Below, piece by piece: positions 1 through 11,037 of a stretch of 64,000 nt of DNA. The position numbers and the translations under genes are program-made. Under the pieces are notes generated by a model. The model saw only the letters and a list, made by a program, of their open reading frames with translations. It was not told the DNA's origin and ran no database searches. The stretch's first letter is position 1. The number at the start of each line of letters is the position of its first letter. This stretch comes from Fomitopsis serialis (Eukaryota; Basidiomycota; Agaricomycetes; Polyporales; Fomitopsidaceae), in assembly GCF_022376445.1 (NCBI RefSeq), contig NW_025954979.1, positions 62,001-126,000 on the forward strand. The letters run 5' to 3'.

Positions 1-153
1 GCTTCAACGAGGAACTGCAAATGCGCGCTCAAGCTGTAGAACTTACGTCTTCTTCTCCGAGTTCGCATGAAGCCTCAATGTCCATATAGCGATGGACTGC
101 TCTGGCATAGTTGTACAATCATATGCGATACAACCCCTGATGTACGTACATGC

Positions 154-1441
154 TTATTCGATCTGCAACTCCCAGAGCTCGTCGCTACGCTTGTTCGAGG
201 AAAGCAGCCCGCCATGCATGACAATACGAGAAGTACCGTGCTCTACCCACGCGGCGGAGGCGAGCCAGCCCCTTCCTTCGGGCACCTTTGATTCGTCAGT
301 GATGATCTTGGTCCACTGCCAACCATCCGTCTCCGAAGACGGCTTGTCCTTGGAGAGGAGCCAAGCGTCATTCCAGAAGGTCCCTGCACCCGCATGTCCC
401 AACGAACTAGCATCCCTCTCTCCGTAGAAGAGGACTGCTAGAGCATGAGACAAGGAGGACGAGGAGGATTGGAAGGGTTGGAATCCATGGACAGATCGTG
501 GGCCCGGGACGCCGTGCTCCGGGTCTGCAGCAGGCGTCACAGTGAGCCATTTGTCGTCTTTGACGACATATACATCGAGGATTCCAGCTTCCTTGGGGAG
601 TTCGTATCCACTGAATCCTGTATGTGTGTTCAGACCCTTGCTCAGCGACTACATGATAGCCTTGATGACAAGCTCACCTCCGTATCTGATGAGCACAGGA
701 CCGAACGGCTCGATGGTGTTTGCGACGAGAGAGGTACCACCTCTGGGCGGCTCTGGGGCAGAAGCTAACGTTTTCCACTTCTGCTGAGTGATGTCAAATG
801 AGTGGAGACTGCTCAGTCGTCCGGTGGTCGGACATCCAGCATGGATGTACATCGTGTCCTTGAGAAGGTGCAGATTCAGTACGCAATGTAGAATGTAACT
901 GTCGTTCTGGAGATGAACGCACATCGAGAATAGCAGTTGTATGGTAGCTTCTGGGTTCAGGTCCTCCTTCAGCGGGTAAGTGCTCCCAATCAACGCGCTC
1001 TTGACCAGTGACCAGTTGGCCCTTCCATACCCCTGCCTGTTCGTTGTCAAGCGGCGCCATATCTACGCCTCCACGACCTCCCCATATATACACGGCGTTA
1101 TCCTTCAACACCATTGACGGACCAACTCTGGGATTGGGGGCATCAAGATCTTTGTTGGCTGCATTGGTGTCTCCGAGTCGAGAAGGACTGAGTGTAGACC
1201 ATGTCTTCAAGCGATCGACGATGCGGCCCAACTCGCTACGCGATCCGAGGTCAACGACATGCATTGACCCCCGCGCCGCTTCGTTCTCTCCTTGCGAGAT
1301 CGCCGAATCGACAGGAACGCGTGGCTTCAGCTCACCACCATAAACGACGACCTGCCCAGAGTTCGTCGCTACGACACAGTGCGACGAACGAGCGCTGTAA
1401 GGACCTATAGCACGAAGCGACCATCGACCTATGGGTGGCAT
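154..1441 (-). CDS. Kelch-repeat (galactose-oxidase-like propeller) protein
   Basis: The translation contains several kelch blades, seen as repeated motifs such as VVVYGGEL, AVYIWGGRGG, PRSYHTTAIL, MYIHAGCPTTGRLSSL, RYGG and SRIVMHGG. Such repeats form a beta-propeller that usually binds partner proteins; no catalytic domain is visible. The start codon lies in a good context (CACCATGCC). Two introns fit the reading frame exactly, at 859-922 and 618-677, and the frame is open from start to stop. No base slip is needed here, unlike in many neighbours. There is no signal peptide. The specific role cannot be named from sequence; the family is certain, the function is not. Confidence 0.82.
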
Positions 1442-1908
1442 GGTGGTAGAATGGAGCTACAGGACGCGCGGGAAGTTCAGGTTGAAACGTCGCAGTGATC
1501 GCACGACATTACATCGTCGAGGAACCCTGGGTGCATGGGCCTGCCAGTACCGCATCACAAGAACACTGACGTCGTGGACGTTTGATACACAAAACGCCTC
1601 AGAAGTTCACATTGGGAGTCGAGGAGCTGTCTTGTCTTTGCCGCATTCGCGTCAAGAGCTACTGACTGCATACAATATTGATCCGACGCGGACGCTTACA
1701 TTCAACGCTGTAGAAATACACCGGACGAGGCTGAGAGTACAACTTTCTGTTCTGTTAACCAATGGGGCGTGAACCTTGTACATAACGCCGTGAATCCGTT
1801 TCTGTGGACGGCCTGGATTCATCGACTGGATGCATACCAACCTACACCGTCTGCGCAGCGCGCGACGACACCTAGTTCAAGACGCTATGAGCATCCTGCG
1901 GGCAGCAG
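1442..1908. other. Intergenic region between kelch and F-box genes
   Basis: This holds the upstream region of the kelch gene and the 3' flank of the F-box gene. A 113-codon open frame on the plus strand is present, but it has no family resemblance and overlaps the kelch start, so I do not call it a gene. Confidence 0.5.
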
Positions 1909-3629
1909 TCAACGAGACTGCTTAATCTTTACCATGGCATGCTTCCCGCCCGATGGAATTTGACGTTCTCTAGCTTGTTGGAAGTTTCGCAGAAGCTCCA
2001 TGACCTCTCTGCAGAGAGGGTGACGCTGGCCTCCGGGTATGTCCACCCTTCGGATGACGGACGCGCCAAGGTCGAGGCTCGGGAACATGCGATCGAGGAA
2101 CTGCGCGAACTTGTGCGAGTCGTCCATTTGGTTGTGGCCGAAGGAATAGTCGAGCGTGAGCACTTCGAGGGGGTGCGAGAGGGCAGGCTGCTTGTCGACA
2201 AGAGAAGGCGTGAAGGTTCGCAGGCGAGTTGGGGTAGAACGAGCGTCCTCAGGTGGTGACATGCACTCGCGAGCTCGACGAGGCTCTCCCAAGTGGCGGT
2301 TGAGTGGGCATTGAGGAGGTAGATCTGGAGTGAGGTGAGCTGCGGCCATGCAGTCGCGATGTCGTGGACGGCTTCATCTGACAGGGTGATAGACCACCAC
2401 CTCGGCGGTGTGATGGACACGACTTGAAGGAGATGCATGTCCAGTAACGGTCGGATAAAATCAATGAGGGGCTGCTCAGGCCATCGTTCCCCTCGACCAT
2501 GCACGTCACAATACGAAGCGAGGTCGAAGTGTCGCAGCGTCGAGCTGAACCTCCCCTCACTGCCGCGAGACAATCCGGTAACCGTTCGCGACTGTGTCCC
2601 GGAGGCTGTTGTATCTGGATGCGGAGGTAGTTGAGGGTTGGGGCAGAGATATGGGAAAACAGCTCTCCCAGATTCTGTAGATTGCCCCGAGCTGTTAGGC
2701 AATGGAGTCGATCGAATTCCAGCGATTCTATCACAGGGGAGTCGTCAGAGGGGACCTCGAGGGCGAGGTCAACCAGAGAATTGATACGCGACCAGACGTT
2801 CAGGAGTCGTGATCGCACGCGAGGTCTAGGACCGACACCCGCCGCAAGCGGGTGCACTCCGCCATGGGCAGCAGGTTCTCCAAGGGTCCGACATTGGAGC
2901 CCTGGATGCTGACTTCCTCCAGCAGTCGGGCGACCACGAACGCGGCGCGTACGAGATCTGCGAGTGGTGGGTGCGGAGGCTTAGTCAGTGGGTCGCCGAG
3001 GACATCACCCAGGTCAGTGGCGTGTAGCCTGCGGAGGGATGGCGATATGAGACTCGACGGTATGTCCTCGAGGTGGTCGTACGTTTGGATGTCCAGCTCT
3101 ATCAAGCCAGGGAAGAGAGGGCCTCCGGCACTGAGTCGGGAGATATCGGAGAACACAGCTGGATCGACCTTGCCTGGAGTCCAGGCAAGAGAAAGTACGC
3201 GTACGCGTTGGGTGTATTGTTGGTATCGCTGCCAGTCCGTGGGCGCGATAGGACCGATGAACCGCTGCAGAGCCTGCAATCAGTCTGATGCATTCCTTTA
3301 AAACCTAGATAGCCCATACCCAAGACCCTTTTTGCTGTGCGATCCATCGTCATGATGTCCTTCGTCGTCGCCGCTAGGCTCCACCAACTCCCTTTAAACG
3401 GCGGCAAGATGCTGAAGATATCCAGCAGGCCTTCTATCTTCCGCCAGAGCACGCTCAGAGCATGCTCTGATAGCACCTTCGACGCACGAGCGGACCGGGC
3501 AAGTGCTCTTCGACAACTATTTTCGTGCTCGGTGGGATCGCTGCAACGTGGGTCTTCGGTCGTGGAGGGGTCCAGAAACTTGAACACCTCGCGTAGGACG
3601 TCATCGTTCTCAATCAAGCGCGACTGCAT
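1909..3629 (-). CDS. F-box / leucine-rich-repeat-like protein
   Basis: The N-terminus (LREVFKFLDPST..., then a run of Ala/Arg/Ser followed by LSEHALSVLWRKIEGL) is the divergent F-box typical of expanded basidiomycete families. Such proteins would dock to Skp1 of an SCF ubiquitin ligase. The rest is a series of Leu-rich segments (PGLIELDIQTYDHL, LVRAAFVVARLLEEVSI, LRTLVLPQL, HPLEVLTLDYSF), read as irregular LRRs for substrate recognition. An intron near 3265-3310 appears to join the F-box exon to the LRR part. Further frame changes near 2300 and 2700 are either introns or base slips, so the exon structure is approximate. The substrate is unknown. Confidence 0.7.
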
Positions 3630-4354
3630 GCTAGTGCCATGGACGATGTGGACGTAGATGAAAGGGTTGATGGTGCGGATAACAGGCCAGCTTCAACAAG
3701 GGCTTCGACGGAAGTTTGTCGGCCATAGCGAAGTAGCTTTGATGCCTAGAGCGCACTACAGGCAAATGACGGCTGTGAGAAAGACCGCCCTACATATGAC
3801 AGTTGCTTATTTTGACACGTTGGATGGATTCGAGGCCCGAAGAGCTCGAGCAGCACTGGTTGGGTGGGAGACACGGTGACACGAGACGTCCCTTCTGGGA
3901 TACGTTTAAACTAGCAGACCAGGCGTAATTCTCACTGTGAGAGAGGGCTTACTAAGGCTCTCGGGGCATCTGGTCAATTGTCTGCTGTGTCCGGACATGA
4001 TTCACTCCCTTCAACGAGCAACCTGCGAGACGTATTGTGAACACCAGTTATATTCCGCGCACGAGCGTCAGATATTGGAGCATGGACTTGCAATAGAGTT
4101 GAGTACGCACTGGCATCCAGTGTAGCCGATTTAGTGACTTTATCACTCACACCAAGCTGACGTTGACAGTGGTGCGGTACATTTCAGTTGCATTGTCAGC
4201 TCAAGACTGAGTCGGAGTTCGGGACGAAATGCTGCATGGTCGACGATTGAGGACTTGAGGCTCGATTGAAGACACCGCACGTCGAGATCGTTAACTGAGT
4301 TCAGCGGCTACCCCAGTAAGACAGTACACACAACATTTACACCGGCACACGATA
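3630..4354. other. Intergenic region upstream of the F-box gene
   Basis: No gene supported. Short open frames on the plus strand (about 60-73 codons) show no recognisable motif. Confidence 0.5.
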
Positions 4355-6355
4355 CTACCTCCCCGTGAGGCGGATTTCCAGCCAACGTAGTGGCGGAAAC
4401 ATGACTGCAGCAAACGCCGCGGCGAGCTACAATACCGGATTGAACATGGGACGCATACCGCAAAGTCAAACAGACGCACCTCAAAACCAAGGTCCGCACC
4501 ATAGCCGTCTGCACCAGCATCCATGCCAAGCGGGCCCGTATACCACACCTCCGACATTCCTACGACAGCACCCGCGACACCGAAGCAGCCCGCAAGTACT
4601 CCTGCAACTCCGATAGGTAGCCTGCCATCAACAACCCGTCAGTACCCTGCATATACCCAGTCTTCGCGGAGTTCGCTCACTTGCTCGGGGTGTCATAGTC
4701 CTCCAAGTTATACCCACCAAGCGGGCCGTTCTTCCGTCGGAAGATAAAGTGCTCTTCCGCGACGATGACGATAAAGAATGCCGTCCAGTAGCTGAGGATG
4801 CTCAGGAAGTTCGACAGGATCTCGGAGAAGTGCTCGCGCCCCGCAACGCCCGCGACGGTGTACGTTACGAATGCGAGGAAGACCCACACGAAGCGGGGCA
4901 CCATCGCGAAGGGCCGTCCGAGTGCCTGCGCAGAGATACCAGCGGAATACGTGTTCGGGATGTTGTTCGCGCTGAGACGTAGGATGGGTTAGTGTGTGTG
5001 TATGCTTGAGGATCTGGTGACGAGGGACCTACACGACAGAGAACGCCAGGAGAACAAGAACGAACTTGCCTCCGCCCTTCCACGGCGAGAGTACCTGCGC
5101 GAGAAGACCGCCCGTATCACCAGCCACAATCACGTCGGCGAAGGCAGGATCACTGATTGTCATGAGCGCAGCACCCAGGATCTCCACAAGCAAATAGGTA
5201 TCCAGAGGCCAAAGAACGTGAGCAGGAACACTTTCATGCTTGAGTGTTGACCGGGAGCCTGCAGTTGTAGTCCGCTGCAACGGGTGCCCACTGGTGTAAA
5301 ACTCATGAGCGAGTGCGTCAGAGGAAAGAGCGAGAGAATTCGCACCCCGGAGAAAGACCCGAAGATGATACCGCCAAAGCTGAGGATATCGCCGGAGAGT
5401 GCTCTGCCGGTAGCTTCAAGCGGCTTTTGCGCATTAATGTCGAAGCCGGCGCGGCCTCCCAAACCCCACAAGAAAAGCATGACGATGGTCATGACCATCC
5501 ACGCATACCGCTCATAGATATGTACCATCTCGTAGCCAATGAAGCAGGGCACCAAGCTGCAGATCGCGACAATGATGATGCCAACTACGAGCGGGAGTGT
5601 ACCAGGGTTAATGGACGCGAGTGTCTCGCCGCCAAGGATGACGGCGGTAACGGAGAAGCCGAGCCTGTTGAAGGCAAGGTTACAACACACTCAGGTCAGT
5701 GCATATAGAATGCACTCACTGAGTGAGGAGGTTGAGCACGGAGTAGATGATGCCGCCAATATAGCCAGAGCTATACCGGGCGATCATCATGGTCCGAAGA
5801 CCAGTTCGTGGTCCCAGAGTGCTGATGAATGCTACCGTGAGGGCACCCAAAGCACCAAAGCACATTATGGTGGCAATAGCATGTCTTGAAATTGGTTTAG
5901 CCCAAAGCAATCGGTGGAATGAGTATGAACGCTCACGGGAGAGTCAAGGTGTAGTATTCCTGAGCCAACACTCCGATCGGGATCGTCGTCAGAACGGTGT
6001 TGACGGAACTGACGATTGTCGACGGTCATTTTCCAACCCTTTAAGCTTCATGGGCGAAGTTCCTACTCACCACCACATCAAGAAGCTTCGCTCGGTGAGT
6101 GCGAGGTTTACACAAATTGCAAAAATTGACTACTCACTTGTTGTACTGGTTTTTCGACGACCGTTCATCCTCCGGGACGCGCTCAACACCTCTAGCCTCG
6201 ACACCATGCGCGAACATGCGCTCTAAGATGGGGCCGAGGCGGCCATAGCGCTTGACGATGACGACCTCGGGGGCGTGCTCAGCGGTGGCGACCGCATCTT
6301 GAACATAGCCCTGTTCCTTCTCGTCGGAAAACGAGGCGCTATGGCGGACCGACAT
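4355..6355 (-). CDS. NCS1-family purine-cytosine permease
   Basis: This is a multi-spanning plasma-membrane importer of purines or cytosine, very probably proton coupled. After a cytosolic N-terminus (MSVRHSASFSDEKEQ, then ILERMFAHGVEARGVERV) come successive hydrophobic helices: AIATIMCFGALGALTVAF, the conserved GPRTGLRTMMIARYSSGY, LGFSVTAVILGGETLASI, PLVVGIIIVAICSLVPCF, YAWMVMTIVMLFLWGLGG, a conserved SGWAPVAADYN-type segment, and VWVFLAFVTYTVAGVAGR. The last exons read LPIGVAGVLAGCFGVAGAVV and end EIRLTGR. The order and motifs match the fungal Fcy2/Fcy21 group. At least six introns are present. One base seems missing near 5187-5192, where CLVEILGAALMTI is broken. The substrate within the family cannot be fixed. 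Confidence 0.85.
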
Positions 6356-6693
6356 GGTGGAGGCGGACTGAAGCAGGGCTTAATGGCTAGCGGTGGGAGG
6401 ACATGGGCCTATAACCACAGGCAGGTCGATAGCTGTGCCTCGAGCAGCATGATCCCCGCGCCATGTCCCGCTCATATCTTAGCGCCTTCCTTACCCCGCC
6501 ACGATTCGATCTCGCGCTGCATTTTTCTGTCTCCGAGCACGCGCTTCTTCCCGTTCCCGCCGGAGCGCATCCTCGCTCGTGCCTCGTTCCTGCTCACTCG
6601 AGTACTTCAACGTCCGTGCGTGCACAGCGAAATGTCCAATTATCTACCAGCCGATAAATACACGAGGTCACCGACATCAGTACGGGAGTCGGC

Positions 6694-9600
6694 CTACGCT
6701 GGAGGCTTGTTTTCCTTCTGAGCTACGTATCATGCGGCAGTCAGCATCGCCTCGCGGGCATATGGCAGTCGGTGCACGTACCCATCGTGATCCGGTCTCC
6801 CAAAGACAGCGCGATACCCTGCGTTTTGCTACGTATCCGGACGTGGCCGGTGATAGTGCCTGCTTCTGTCCGCTCCACACTCAGGTTCGCCAGCGCGTCC
6901 TCGCCTACGTGATTTTCGAAGTGAGGAACGCTCAACATGACAGATCTATTGCTCTGCTCACCAAATAGACTCCGCGCGTACATGTTCGCCGACAAGAAGT
7001 CGCAGTCACCTGAGACCGCTCCCTCTGGCGTGAGACACGACATGTTGGTCGATTTCATGACATGGTGCAGGTATTCTCGGGGTCACTGCATGTCATGAGT
7101 GAGCCTGAGCACGTTCAGCCCCAATGTGAGACGTGACGTACGAGATCGACGTCGTGACGTTGACCCTGTTCTCCCACTCGAACTCAGTCCACATGCTACG
7201 GAACTGTATGCGGAATGTAAGTAGATACACTTGCTTAGATTGCCACCGTGTTGCTTACCTGCGCCTCTGTGCAGTACGCGGGCTTGATGTAGTCCATGAT
7301 ATCGATATGGATGTCGTTCAAGATGACGCATTGTTCTGACATGCCAGGACCCTCCCAGAGGATGCTGCCGAAGATGACACCAGTTTCCGTTGACGACACC
7401 TGTTTCCGTAAGTCAGGCATAGCATCCATACAGAGGTAGCCAGCGCATGCACACCTTGATCGTCGCCTTGATGCTCTGGAAACTGTGAGGAGCAATGGTA
7501 TACACAGATGGCCGCTCGACCAGCTTCAGGTCGCCCAAGGTTGCGAAATCCAGACAGAGGTTTTGTAGCGTGTCGGCGGTCTGGTTGACCAGGAGTACAT
7601 CTGTAATCTGGTCAGATGTACTGGTGCAATTACCATGACGTTCGCTCCCCACCTAATGAGATGTCGAACCCGTGCACTTTGACGTATGCCTCAGCGTAAA
7701 TGGGATCGGAGAAGCCTGCGGTATCTCATCAACATATCCCAGGCCCCGGATTGATCGTACATACCAGTGAGCTGGGATATCCGGCTGAGATTGGAGATGA
7801 AGTCTTCGTGCACCTCGGCGGATCCGGTCGCACGAACGACATCCTCGGCGTCCTATGCAGACACGATCCTGAGCTTGGATGCATCGGACAACAACGAAAA
7901 CGCACGTCGATCACATTGTCCACAGCCTTCCTCGTAAATTGACGGAATGTGAGGAGATCATCGACCTGGACGATCTTCTCCTGCGCACTCTCCTGTTCGC
8001 GCTTCTCCGCCGCTTTTTTCTGCAAATCGAGCAAACGTAGTTGCCAATCAGCAACATCGCACGCTATCCCATCGTTATATGCGCACTTCTTGGGCAGACA
8101 ACATCTTGGCGTATGCACTTCTCGTATCCTTGAGGAAGATGTCGTGCACGACTGGCTTCTCCTCGAGCTCACTCAGTGTCTGGATACAGCTCATGATGCG
8201 CTCGCTCGAGTCCTCGTCGATCGGGACGTTGACGAACTTCGACTGTCCGACACGGATGACAGAGGCCATGATCAACATTGCCTGCCAGGAACAATGAGGT
8301 CAGTGCGCAATCATTTGTCTGCTTCTAGTACGAACCTCTGCCTTGAGAGCGTTTGCCTTGCGCTGATCATTCCCACCTCCGTGTATCGTAGGACTAGTTT
8401 GGTCAACGCAGACGCGAGCACCGAGCCAGTGAAGAAGTCGCCACCGAGAATAAGGGCTAGACGAACAGAGTTAGTCACGGCATCCAGATGAGACTAGCAG
8501 TACGTACTCCTCAAAGGGGGCTTCGACGCAGCTTTCACAGCCTCTAACCGTGCAGTCGACATGCTCGTGAACGCGGTCTCCGTCGCGTACGTGCCGTCCG
8601 CAAGGACCTTCGGCTTCCCTCCGCCCTCCACCTTCTGCTGCGGCTCCTCCTTCTGTGCCTCCCCGTCCTCCGCACCTGACTCTTCCAGCAGGCGCTGCTC
8701 GGACGCGAGGATGGGGATCTCACCGAGCACCTTGCGCAGCTCGCGGAAAATGTGCTGGATCTCGACGACGTTTTCGGCGTACTCGCCGAGGATCCAGAGC
8801 ACGCCGCGGTACACCTTACCGGACTTGATCTGCCCGAGTGTCTGTGTGAGCTTCTCGCAGATGGTCCGACGGAGTGGCGGGAACTTCTCGACGACCTCTC
8901 TGTGAAGGTGTGTCAGTTGTGACTGACGATGAACCAGCGTAGTCTAACACACCTGACGAAGCCACGACATCAAGGGCTGATGGGTTGTTCGAGTCGCCGA
9001 GGAAGTCCATCAACGCGTGCACCACGCTGGCGGCGACTTCGGAGAACTTGACAGCGCAGACATGGATAGACTGGATCAGGAGTTGCCTGTACTCAGGAGC
9101 CTGAGGTACAATGTCAGTTTAGGTCTCTGACAACGGAGGGGTGCGGCGACCAACCTTGTCAAGATCCTGCTCTTGTGTCCTCTGAAGTTGATTCTTGAAG
9201 AACAGAACGATCTCTTCGACGTTGCGGCTTGTGGACATGCTGAGCACAATGCTGATCGCCTTCCGACGGACCTCCAAGTCTGCACTCGACAAAATCTGTA
9301 GGATGTCCATGACGAGAGGATCCAGGACGTGTCCGTGCCTCGAGCGCAGAGTTTCCAGGCGGTCCAGCACGATGAGTTTCGCGTTGTTATCGGATTCCTT
9401 CTGAACAAGCTGGACATAACATGACGCCGCGGCTATAAAGGGGTCAGCTAATGCTCCGTAGGGCTAGAAACGGCCTTACCTTTGACGGCCGCTGGGTTTT
9501 GTGTGAGAGACGTCAAGGTCGTGGCGGCCTCATACTTCACAGCATGTGATGACGCGTTGAGTAGCTCGGAAACCAAAGGATGTAGCGTGCCTATTGCAAC

Positions 9601-10528
9601 GAAGTCAGTTGGTTCACTTCATTCAACGTGAACCTGCAAAGTCGCACCCTGTGCCGTGTGTCCGTCTTACAGTCCTGCCTGATGACTCAATGATACTCAT
9701 CTGCAGCAATTCGTCCATGTCGGGATCTGATCGAACACCTGCAGGATGTACTCGACAGCCTTGGGCATGGCGCAGTTCGCGAGGAATACAAACGCGTTCC
9801 GTTTGCAGGTCGCATCGGACTCGGCTGCCAGGAAGGTTTGGAGGAGCTCTGGCGCGTCGGGAATTAGGTTTTCGTGCACGCGGTACACAGCGTACACGGC
9901 GAAGACAGCGTTCTTGCGGACGTAGGAGTGTCGGTGTTCGAGACATGAACGGCAGGTGGGGATGAGCGGCTCGAGGAGCTCGACGTCTTTCGTAATCTTC
10001 TGGAGGAAGCGGAGGGTCGCGCCGCGAATATACTCGTTGGGATGTTGCTGCAAAAGTTGTCATACACATGCTCGCGCTGCCCTGATCTGTGACTTACTAG
10101 GTCGTTCCGGATAGCGTTGCTTCATATGCCGTTAGAAGTAGATCGCAACAAGATGAAATGGGACGTACACCACCAAGATCATCTCCTGCTTCAGTTTCCC
10201 GGTCTCGTCATACTTCGGACAGACCTCCCAATAGAAGTGCAGCAGCTTCTTGAGTTGCTTATTTCGTGAGGGCATGACATATTGGATACGGGCATGAGCA
10301 GTTGGGGCTAGCACGCTTCAGTCAGTTCTCGTCCTCCCATATTGCCTCTTCCACCCAAATACGATACCTGAGAATTCCCATTGATCGTAGAGACTATGAT
10401 CTTCCGCAACGTGTCGAACTTGACCTCGTCGGACCCTTCTGCAACGCTGAGCGGAGATCCTGGGTCGAAGGCGACTCTGAGCTGTCCTCAAAGACGACCG
10501 TGTAACAGGGTGCTTCCGTTGTGGTCAT
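6694..10528 (-). CDS. SEC26: Coatomer subunit beta (COPI coat)
   Basis: This is a structural subunit of the COPI coat that buds retrograde Golgi-to-ER vesicles. The N-terminus ([12 protein letters not shown]) is the family signature. Next come the adaptin-like HEAT region with [34 protein letters not shown] and [20 protein letters not shown], then the appendage with [16 protein letters not shown] and [21 protein letters not shown]. The last blocks are [28 protein letters not shown] and [21 protein letters not shown] final intron (donor after the ATGG of ITM) leads to a short exon encoding AQKENKPPA and a TAG stop. The gene has many introns. One base appears missing near 10431-10435, which breaks [11 protein letters not shown]; an essential gene makes a true frameshift unlikely. 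Confidence 0.95.
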
Positions 10529-11037
10529 ATTTACAAGCAGAACGGGAGGAAGTGTAGAGGAAGTGTGCAATACCAGGACGTGTCGCGGTGTGCGGTGCGG
10601 GCGCTATGTTAGTGCGCTACCATACAGGGCAATAGCGAGCGCTAAGCACTGCAGCTCCTTCGAGTCGATCGACCGTGACGCTGATTTGGCTGAACGTCGA
10701 CGCTTCAATGTCCCATGAAGGTGCATATGTGTGGACGGCTACATGCAATCAATGTATGGCTCATCTAGTCAAAGGAAAGTTAGGAGCGTATCGTGTCACT
10801 TCCTCCGTCTCTAACTCAAGAGACGATGGCTGTTGCCGTGATCAGTACATGCATGAGTTAGCTCGGAGTCTCTTTGCCAACCCATGACAGAATCCCCACT
10901 CCCAGATGCATTCTCTATTACGCTCGTGCTGCGACTAAGTTATCAGGATCCAGAGTAACGTATGCAGGCGGTAAAATACATGACAGCAATGCACAACGAC
11001 AAACAGTACAGATACACAGCAAATAATGAATACGACA
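10529..11037. other. Intergenic region between coatomer beta start and TAF2 stop
   Basis: Promoter and 5' flank of the coatomer gene and 3' flank of TAF2. No additional gene or RNA recognised. Confidence 0.5.
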